Assembly: GCA_016200125.1 (NCBI GenBank)
Contig: JACQFK010000097.1
Coordinates: forward strand, 1 to 5,315
Length of the DNA: 5,315 nt
Origin: Planctomycetota bacterium
Lineage (GTDB): Bacteria > Planctomycetota > MHYJ01 > JACPRB01
Reading direction: 5' to 3'
Below are positions 1 to 5,315 of the stretch, piece by piece (position 1 is the stretch's first letter; each line of letters opens with the position of its first letter). The position numbers were made by a program, and so were the translations under genes. The notes below the pieces were generated by a model. That model did not search any database, was not told the origin of the DNA, and saw nothing but the letters and a program-made list of their open reading frames with translations.

Positions 1-209
1 CCCCCTTCCAGCCCGCGGAAGGTGCGGAACAGGCGCCGCATCATGCGGTCCCGGCCGGGGGTGCAGTAGGGGATTACGACCTCGTTGAAGAACTGGGCGA
101 TGTGGCCGCCGACGTAGGGGATGGTGAGGAACGACGCCGTCGCCACCTGTTCGACCCGGAGGAAGAACCCTTTCAGGGGCGCCTCCGGCACGGGGTCCGG
201 AAAAGTCAT
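1..209 (-). CDS. Unrecognised protein, N-terminal fragment (runs off window)
   Basis: Open frame of 69 codons from an ATG at 209 to the left edge with no stop. An in-frame TAA at 218-216 lies just upstream, so 209 is the earliest possible start. The protein begins MTFPDPVPEAPLKGFF and continues with a moderately hydrophobic stretch (about residues 24-48, including LTIPYVGG and FFNEVVIPY) and then an arginine-rich segment (about 52-65). I see no signal peptide, nucleotide-binding motif or family signature that I can name. It is divergent from the halogenase-like gene, with about 96 bp between the two starts. No convincing Shine-Dalgarno precedes the ATG. Codon use is GC-rich like its neighbours, and the start context and long clean frame make it likely to be real. 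The function is unknown. Confidence 0.6.
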   Translation of the reverse strand, partial: MTFPDPVPEAPLKGFFLRVEQVATASFLTIPYVGGHIAQFFNEVVIPYCTPGRDRMMRRLFRTFRGLEG

Positions 210-266
210 CGGAATTTACTGTATCCCATCCGGCGGGATTTGTCTCGAACGGCATGAAAGTGGCGT

Positions 267-295
267 TTGCGCCGGACGCTCCCGCCCCGTAGAAT
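267..295 (+). promoter_or_regulatory. Possible sigma70-type promoter for the halogenase-like gene
   Basis: TTGCGC (267-272), a 17-bp spacer and TAGAAT (290-295) form a weak -35/-10 pair. Transcription would start at about 302, leaving almost no leader before the ATG at 306. That would favour the 306 start over the in-frame ATG at 294 and would make the message nearly leaderless. The match is modest and may be chance. Confidence 0.25.
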
Positions 296-305
296 GTCCG
301 GACTC

Positions 306-1930
306 ATGGGCGACGCGGAAACCCTCCGGTACGACGTGGTGATCCTGGGCGGGGCGCTCGCGGGCGCGTCCGCCGCGCTGCTGCTGCGCCGCCGCCAGCC
401 GGGACTCCGCGTGCTGATCATCGAGCGGAAGACCGCCTTCGACTGGAAGGTCGGCGAGTCGACCGTGGAGTCCTCGACGTACTTCCTCACGCGCATCCTC
501 CGGCTCTACGACCATCTGTCGCGGGAGCAGCTCTCGAAGCACGGGCTGCGCTACTGGTTCCACAACGGGTCCGCGACGACGCTGCAGGAGGCGAGCGAAG
601 CGGGTCCCAACCAGATCCCGCGGATTCCGGGCTACCAGGTCGACCGGGCGAAGCTCGACGAGCACGTGCTCAGGGTCGCCGTGGAGGAGGGCGCGGAGCT
701 CTGGCGCCCGGCGAAGATCCTCGAAGTGACGCTGCCCGAGGAGCGCGGGGCCGACGAGAGCTCCGTCCGCGTGGAACGGGACGGCAAGACGGTCGAGGTG
801 CGCGCCGGCTGGCTCATCGACGCCAGCGGACGCTCCGCCATCGTCGCGCGGCGCCGCGGATGGCTGCATCCGCTCGAGGAGCATCCGACCAGCGCCGCGT
901 GGGCCCGCTATCGGGGCATCAAGGATCTCGACAGCCACGAAATCAGCGGGGATCCGGACAGCCGCTTCGGCGGATACAGCATCTCCTCGCGCCGGCTCGC
1001 CACCAACCACTTCAACGGCTACGGATACTGGATCTGGTTCATCCCGCTTCACGGGGGGGAGACGAGCATCGGCGCCGTGTGGGATACCCGCCTCGTGCAG
1101 CCGGAGGGATCGACGGCGGAGGAGAAGCTGAACTGGTTCCTCCAGGGGAATCCGCTGACCCGCGAGCTGGTCAAGGGCACCCGTCCCATCGAGGGGGACC
1201 TCTGGACCTACAACCATCTCCCCTACCTGATGGATCGCGTCGTGGGGAAAGGCTGGTCCCTGGTGGGCGACGCCGCGGGGTTCCTGGATCCCTTCTACAG
1301 CCCCGGCATCGACCAGATCGCGTTCTCCGTCTCCTGGTCGCTGGAGCTGATCAAGCGCTGGACGATGAAGCCCGATCCGGTGAAGTTCGAGGAGGAGCTC
1401 CAGACCCACAACGTCCAGTACCTCCAGTACATGAAGGGGCTCTTCACGACGATCTACAAGGACAAGTACCACCTGATGGGCGACTACGATTCGATGGTGA
1501 CGGCGTTCCTCCTGGACACGGCGCTCTATTACGTGTTCGTCGCGAGCCCGCTGTGGCGCAAGGGGAGCATGAGGCTGCTGCAGCCGCCGTTCTATCCGAA
1601 GAACTCGAACTACGCCTTCCGGGGCATCCGGTTCTATCAGACTCGGCTGATCACCATCGCGCAGCGGAAACTGAAGCTGGGCATCTACGGAAACCGGAAC
1701 GCGGGCCGTCGTCCGACCTACTCCGGATTCACGCTGAAGTGGGGGACGTTCAACATGCTCACGCACGGCCTCCTTCGCTGGATGCGCGCCGAATTCGAGA
1801 ATGCGTGGACCTACATCGCGCGGCCGCGGCCGCTCAAGACGGGGATGCCCGGCCCGATGAGGATTCCCGCGGCGACGGAGACGGCCAAACTCACGCCGGA
1901 GCTCGTCGACGTCGCGCCCCCCTCGCGAAC

Positions 1931-1934
<4 letters not shown>
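306..1934 (+). CDS. Flavin-dependent halogenase-like FAD monooxygenase (tryptophan halogenase family)
   Basis: A 542-residue protein from the ATG at 306; an in-frame ATG at 294 and TTG at 267 are alternative starts, and none has a clear Shine-Dalgarno. Visible features, in order: an N-terminal Rossmann strand YDVVILGGALAGASAALLL (about 9-27) ending at the acidic IIERK (38-42); KVGESTVESS (48-57), like the GES motif of this family; Lys78 in LSKHGLRYWF, about where the catalytic lysine of PrnA/RebH-type halogenases lies; WIWFIP (242-247), an exact WxWxIP halogenase motif; the FAD-contact motif LVGDAAG (about 319-325); and FLDPFYSPG (326-334), matching the family Fx2Px2SxG motif. Known members use FADH2, O2 and halide to chlorinate or brominate electron-rich substrates, and need a separate flavin reductase, which is not seen here. 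The dinucleotide motif reads GGALAG, so the middle glycine of GxGxxG is alanine. The substrate is unknown, and an oxygenase or reductase role without halogenation remains possible. Confidence 0.85.
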
Positions 1935-2700
<766 letters not shown>

Positions 2701-2704
<4 letters not shown>

Positions 2705-3552
2705 CGGCCGTAGCCCCAGCGGACCTCGTCGAACTTCTCGAGCTGCCGCACGAGCAGATCGAGCGCCAGGCCGATGAGCCCGATCATCATCATCCCCGCG
2801 ACGACCAGGTCGTAGCGTTTGCCGGCGTTGCGGGCGTCGATGATGAGATATCCGAGGCCTGAGTTGACGGCGATCATCTCCGCGGCCACGACCACGAGCC
2901 AGGCCACGCCCAGGGCGATGCGGATGCCGGTGAGCACTTGGGGGAGCGTCGCCGGGAATATGACGCGCCGGAAGAGCTCCATCCGTCCCAGGCCGAAATT
3001 GCGGGCCGCGCGGAGGTAGACGGGCTGGATGTTCTGGACGGCGGCCATCGCGGAGACGGTGATCGGGAACACGCTGGCCAGGAAGATCAGGAAGATCGGG
3101 GCCCGGTCATCGACTCCGAACCAGAGGATGGCCACCGGGATCCAGGCGATGGGAGAAATGGGCCGGAGAATCTGGATCATCGGGTTGAACGCGAAGAAGA
3201 GGCGCTGGAACCATCCGAGCACGAGCCCGGTCGGGATGCCGGCGACCACCGCCAGGGTGAAGCCGACGGTGACGCGGAAGAGCGAGGCGACGATGTATTT
3301 CAGCAGGAGCCCCTTGGACACGAGCTCGGCCACGCCCCGGAGGACGTCGATGGGCTTGGGGAAGATCTCGCTGCCCGAGAGGCGGACGTTCAGGTCCCAG
3401 CTGACCAGGAAGACCGCCGCCACGAGGAGCGGCAGTCCCACCTTCAGGAGCCGGGGATGGGCGGGGCGGGGGGGCGCCGCGGGGGCGCTGCCGTCCGCGG
3501 GCAGCGGTCGTCCTGGAGCGCGATCCGCTGCTCCTTCAGCGCCGCCATTCAC
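2701..3552 (-). CDS. ABC transporter permease (SsuC/TauC/NrtB type, BPD_transp_1)
   Basis: A 283-residue inner-membrane permease starting at GTG. The start is supported by AGGAG seven nt upstream and by a 4-nt GTGA overlap with the binding-protein stop. An unusual N-terminal tail of about 33 residues rich in Ala, Pro, Gly and Arg comes before the first membrane span. Predicted spans are at about 37-54, 95-115, 119-143, 151-171, 208-226 and 250-270, the six-helix layout common in this family. The cytoplasmic coupling loop is seen as RAARNFGLGRMELFRRVIFP (181-200), the EAA-type motif that contacts the ATPase. IFPKPIDVL (63-71) and RPISPIAWIPVAILWFG (130-146) are typical of nitrate/sulfonate/taurine importers. 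It lies between the binding protein and the ATPase and is probably a homodimer. The substrate is not evident. Confidence 0.93.
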
Positions 3553-4619
3553 CGGATCACTCCTCGCTCCCTCCCCTGCGCCTTCGAGGCCGCATCCTCG
3601 TAGCGGAAGCCTTCGATCGTCGCGCCTTCCTTCACGAAGGTGGGATCGGCGTACTGCAGGAAGCCGGCCTTGCCTTCCAGGATTCCCGCGTCGCGGCCCA
3701 GCTGCTCGATCTCCTCGAAATCCTTCCGCCGCACGTTCAGGTTCGTGTACCTCACGCGGTCGGGGGGCTTGCTCAGCACGAATTCCAGGAGCCGGGGATC
3801 CTGGTTGTAGTAGTGCTTGCTCACGAACTGTGCCGCCTGCATCCGGTTGTCCATCTGCTGGTCAAGCCAGATCCCGCTCTGGGCGATCCCGTCGCAGAGG
3901 GCCTGGACCTTCGCCCGGTCCTGGGCGATGACGTCGTCGCGCACCGCGAGGACGCAGGAGATGAATCCCGGCCAGACGTCCTTGGTCAGGTAGAGGATGC
4001 GGCCGTAGCCGTCGAGTTCCGTCTGGCCCATGAAGGGTTCGCCCGAGCTGATCGCGTCCACCGCCCGGGCGTGAAGGGCGGCGGGCATGTCGGGGGGCGG
4101 CATCTCCACGAGCCGGATGTCGCTGAAGCTCATGCCGCGTTCTCTCAGCACCTTGAACAGCAGGAGCCGCTGGTTGGAGAAGCGGTTCGGAACGGCGACC
4201 TTCTTGCCGCGGAGGTCCTCGATCCGGAAGATGCCGGAGTCCTTGTGCACCATCATCGCCGTGCCGTCGCGGTGGCCGAGATACACGATCTTGACCCCGA
4301 TCCCCTCCTCCCGCAGCTTCATCGCCAGGGGGGCCAGGATGAACGTGGCGTCCGTGTATTTCGAAAGAAACGCCTCCTTCAGCTCCGGCCATCCGTTGAA
4401 CCGCACCGGTTCAAACCCGCCTTCCCCCTTCAGATTCTTCTGAATGTAGTGGTTGACGGGGCAGGTGAGGTGTCAGGTCACCGGAAGGAACCCGACCTTG
4501 AAAATCCGCTCCTTCTGATCGGTCTTCCGGAACAGATCCAAATTGAGCGCGGCATGGAGCGCCGCGATCAGGACGATCCACGCCGCGGCCGAGCTCAGCA
4601 CCGTCCGTCGCAAAGGCAT
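3549..4619 (-). CDS. NrtA/TauA-like ABC substrate-binding protein with in-frame TGA at codon 49 (candidate selenoprotein)
   Basis: Read from the ATG at 4619 (AGGAAG eight nt upstream) with TGA as selenocysteine, this is a 356-residue exported binding protein. Residues 1-27 form a signal peptide or anchor: MPLRR, then a hydrophobic run (about AAAWIVLIAALHAAL). The first beta strand FKVGFLPVT (40-48) leads directly into U49-HLTC53-PVNHYI. Family marks follow: a DLRGKKVAVP segment (135-144), MPPPDM (173-178) and GEPF (193-196), all typical of nitrate/bicarbonate/taurine-type periplasmic components (COG0715 and the NMT1-like families). In this fold the loop after strand 1 helps line the ligand cleft, so U49 and Cys53 probably sit there (inference). 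I recall relatives with Cys at this position, but could not check. No lipobox is seen. If the TGA is taken as a stop, only a GTG start at 4406 remains and the export signal and strand 1 are lost. Alternatives are a nonsense mutation or sequencing error. The ligand is unknown. Confidence 0.82.
3560..3565 (-). promoter_or_regulatory. Ribosome binding site for the permease GTG start
   Basis: GAGGAG on the minus strand lies 7 nt before the GTG at 3552, inside the end of the binding-protein gene. It supports GTG as the start despite the rare start codon and the long N-terminal tail. Confidence 0.7.
4429..4444 (-). promoter_or_regulatory. Candidate bacterial SECIS hairpin
   Basis: On the minus strand TTCAGA, the loop AGAA and TCTGAA form a perfect six-base-pair hairpin inside the binding-protein coding region. 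The loop begins 34 nt after the in-frame TGA and has G at its second position. As I remember the bacterial SECIS rules, the loop lies roughly 16-37 nt from the UGA with a G in its first two bases, and this hairpin fits. GGGGG directly 3' of the stem (4424-4428) can also pair with CCCC (4458-4461) across a 13-nt asymmetric bulge. The AU-rich stem stands out in this GC-rich sequence. The classic GU-containing loop of fdhF is absent, so the call is provisional. Confidence 0.5.
4473..4475 (-). other. In-frame TGA, candidate selenocysteine codon (U49)
   Basis: This is the only stop codon in the frame between the ATG at 4619 and the terminal TGA at 3551-3549. Residues before it (signal segment and strand 1) and after it (HLTCPV and the rest of the binding protein) form one continuous family-like protein without a frame change. 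It lies 4 residues before Cys53, giving a UxxxC pair. Confidence 0.65.
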
Positions 4620-4622
4620 GAT

Positions 4623-5021
4623 TCAGGCTTCCTGGGTAGATTCAGTCCGGGGTCGAAGCCGCTTCGCCAGGAGCACCAGGGCTCCGAGGACGGCACAGGC
4701 GGCCCCGGCGGCCGCCATCTCCCGCCACTGCGGCGAGAAGATGAGCACAAAGCCCCGTCCCTTCACCAGCGCCGCGAAACTCGAGACGCAGAAGGGGGTC
4801 AGAAAGAGACGAAAGGCCGGCCAGGGCTCCAGCTTCAGCCGCGTCTTCCCCGAGGCCGTCGTGTTGATGTAGAGCGCGGCGCCGATGATCACGCTCAGCC
4901 CCAGCGAGGTCAGCCAGATCTGCGGGCTGCGGTCGAAGTACCTCAGGAGCACCACGACCCACCAGATGAAGTAGCACCACAGGACGTATCTCCCTCCCGA
5001 CAGGCCGGCCAGGTAGCTCAC
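4623..5021 (-). CDS. Small four-helix membrane protein, first gene of the ABC operon
   Basis: A 132-residue hydrophobic protein starting at GTG. Four membrane spans are likely at about 12-26 (around VLWCYFIWWVVVLL), 36-52 (WLTSLGLSVIIGAALY), 70-87 (FRLFLTPFCVSSFAALV) and 103-119, followed by a basic, polar tail. Cysteines 16, 78 and 109 lie in or beside spans. Aromatic residues cluster in the first helix, and INTT (52-55) and RLFLTPF (71-77) look like conserved-family segments, but I cannot name a family. Its stop is 3 nt from the ATG of the binding protein, and it is the first gene behind the operon promoter, so it is probably an accessory to the transporter or to handling of the binding protein in the membrane (inference from position). 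No Shine-Dalgarno lies at normal spacing; AGGAGGGG is 26 nt upstream. No canonical permease features are seen. Confidence 0.8.
   Translation of the reverse strand: MSYLAGLSGGRYVLWCYFIWWVVVLLRYFDRSPQIWLTSLGLSVIIGAALYINTTASGKTRLKLEPWPAFRLFLTPFCVSSFAALVKGRGFVLIFSPQWREMAAAGAACAVLGALVLLAKRLRPRTESTQEA
4628..4633 (-). promoter_or_regulatory. Ribosome binding site for the binding-protein ATG
   Basis: AGGAAG lies 8 nt before the ATG at 4619 and overlaps the last codons of the upstream membrane-protein gene. It shows that translation is meant to begin upstream of the TGA, which argues against the late GTG at 4406 as the true start. Confidence 0.65.
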
Positions 5022-5038
5022 AGGTTCGCCGGGTCCAA
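5018..5038 (-). other. Possible six-codon leader minigene coupled to the membrane-protein start
   Basis: A TTG at 5038 lies 9 nt after the strong Shine-Dalgarno AGGAGGGG (5055-5048) and opens the reading frame MDPANL, whose TGA overlaps the GTG of the membrane protein (GTGA). This would explain why the good ribosome site lies too far from the GTG, through coupled re-initiation. It is equally possible that the GTG is used directly or that the start is misplaced. Confidence 0.2.
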
Positions 5039-5099
5039 CGGCCGCGGCCCCTCCTGCGCGCCGGTTCCGGCGTTTCCGGACCGACCGGCGGCGAGGTGG

Positions 5100-5128
5100 A
5101 GTATACGAAGGGTCCCCGGCCGCCTCAA
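5100..5128 (-). promoter_or_regulatory. Sigma70-type promoter for the ABC operon
   Basis: On the minus strand TTGAGG (5128-5123), exactly 17 bp, then TATACT (5105-5100) give four of six and five of six matches to the -35 and -10 consensus. Transcription would start near 5093, leaving a leader of about 70 nt before the GTG at 5021. No other gene start lies between. It is divergent from the promoter at 5165-5194, and the two -35 boxes are about 36 bp apart, which leaves room for a shared regulator; no clear operator palindrome is seen. Confidence 0.6.
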
Positions 5129-5164
5129 GGACCAGGAGCGGGATTTCCGCCCGGGTGCCCGTCC

Positions 5165-5194
5165 TTGACGCTCGCGCAAAGATTCGGTTATAAA
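5165..5194 (+). promoter_or_regulatory. Sigma70-type promoter for the structured RNA at the right edge
   Basis: TTGACG (5165-5170), an 18-bp spacer and TATAAA (5189-5194) match the -35 and -10 consensus at five of six positions each. Shifting the -10 by one base gives a 17-bp spacer with TTATAA. The start point would be near 5201, directly before the structured RNA. The AT-rich -10 stands out from the GC-rich surroundings. Confidence 0.6.
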
Positions 5195-5200
5195 ATGTCC

Positions 5201-5315
5201 TCGATGGCGCGACCTGACATAAAGCATCACCAGCCAGCGGGTGAGAGACCCGCCGAGGTAAGTCGAGGACGCCTCGTAGCTGACCCCAGTGCGGGGCCGA
5301 AATGCTCTGTGCCGA
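5201..5315 (+). ncRNA. Structured leader RNA or small RNA, class unassigned (riboswitch-like, cut by window end)
   Basis: The RNA can fold into a compact set of perfect helices. P1 is AGCAU (5223-5227) with AUGCU (5302-5306), extendable by ACA/UGU (5217-5219 with 5308-5310). P2 is CAGC (5231-5234) with GCUG (5279-5282). P3 is GCGGGU/ACCCGC (5237-5242 with 5248-5253, loop GAGAG). P4 is CGAGG/CCUCG (5264-5268 with 5272-5276, loop ACG). P5 is CCCC/GGGG (5284-5287 with 5293-5296, loop AGUGC). P2 encloses P3 and P4, and P1 closes a junction of P2 and P5, an architecture common in riboswitches. It follows a good promoter and no coding frame with family features crosses it. By memory it does not match the cores of the TPP, SAM-I, cobalamin, FMN, glycine, lysine, c-di-GMP-I, fluoride or ZTP classes, nor tRNA, tmRNA, 5S or SRP RNA. 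The downstream gene lies outside the window. Confidence 0.5.

Noticed and set aside
216..1766. Long minus-strand open frame of 516 codons opposite the halogenase-like gene
   Set aside because: It lies fully antisense to a gene with clear family motifs. Its product is rich in Arg, His, Pro, Glu and Val with no domain pattern, as expected from the mirror frame of GC-rich coding DNA.
3549..4406. Binding protein as a complete gene starting at GTG 4406
   Set aside because: That start has no clear ribosome site, removes the export signal and first beta strand, and leaves a coherent upstream in-frame segment unexplained.
4473..4475. Binding-protein gene as a pseudogene through a nonsense mutation
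   Set aside because: It cannot be excluded, but there are no other lesions in this gene or its operon, the codon sits beside a CxxxC-like position, and a SECIS-like hairpin follows at the right distance.
3813..5168. Plus-strand open frame of 451 codons opposite the binding protein and membrane protein
   Set aside because: It is antisense to two better-supported genes and low in complexity (Asp/Glu/Arg/His/Pro-rich).
5211..5219. Nine-base match GACCTGACA between the leader RNA and the sense strand around the TGA
   Set aside because: One nine-base match in a window of this size, counting both strands, is not surprising, and nothing else aligns around it.
5018..5230. Minus-strand frame of 70 codons upstream of the membrane protein, overlapping its GTG by 4 nt
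   Set aside because: It would begin upstream of the predicted operon start point, covers the promoters and structured RNA, and is Arg-rich without features. Only its last six codons follow a ribosome site, and these are noted separately.
5251..5270. Resemblance of the leader RNA to the conserved GAGGAAAGTC region of RNase P RNA
   Set aside because: The match is partial (GAGGTAAGTC) and the surrounding helices and remaining conserved blocks of RNase P RNA are absent.

Overview
This is a high-GC bacterial window holding two transcription units that face each other, plus the start of a third unit at each edge. No marker fixes the taxon. The GC-rich codon use and the nitrate/taurine-type ABC transporter would fit soil or sediment lineages such as Acidobacteriota, Methylomirabilota/Rokubacteria or delta-proteobacterial groups; this is a guess from composition only.

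Layout. Positions 1-209 (minus) hold the N-terminal part of an unrecognised gene that runs off the left edge. It is divergent, across a gap of about 96 bp, from a complete flavin-dependent halogenase-like FAD enzyme (306-1934, plus). That gene ends against an ABC transporter operon read on the minus strand, and the two stop codons share the palindrome CTAG. In transcription order the operon is: a four-helix small membrane protein (5021-4623), a substrate-binding protein (4619-3549), a permease (3552-2701) and an ATPase (2704-1931). Gene junctions are 3-nt gaps or 4-nt overlaps (GTGA, ATGA), so the four genes are almost certainly co-transcribed. A good sigma70-type promoter for the operon lies at 5128-5100.

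The main observation is in the substrate-binding protein. Its frame runs from an ATG with a good Shine-Dalgarno (4619) to the stop at 3549 and is interrupted only by one in-frame TGA at codon 49 (4475-4473). Conventional gene calling would start the gene late, at the GTG at 4406, and lose the signal segment and the first beta strand. Read through, the TGA gives a normal exported NrtA/TauA-like protein with the local motif VT-U-HLTCPV. A hairpin with a six-base-pair stem and an AGAA loop begins 34 nt after the loop-side end of the TGA, a placement that fits bacterial SECIS elements. The simplest reading is a selenocysteine-containing ABC substrate-binding protein with a UxxxC pair at the expected ligand-binding cleft. 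A point mutation or sequencing error is the main alternative.

At the right edge a second, divergent sigma70-type promoter (5165-5194, plus) leads into a strongly structured RNA (about 5201-5315) with a closed P1 helix and four internal stems. It looks like a riboswitch-type leader or small RNA that I cannot assign to a known class. The gene it would control lies outside the window.

Working model: the operon makes an importer for an unidentified small ligand. The exported binding protein delivers to the permease, the ATPase powers transport, and the small membrane protein is an accessory of unknown role. The halogenase-like gene is a convergent neighbour with no demonstrated link to the transporter.
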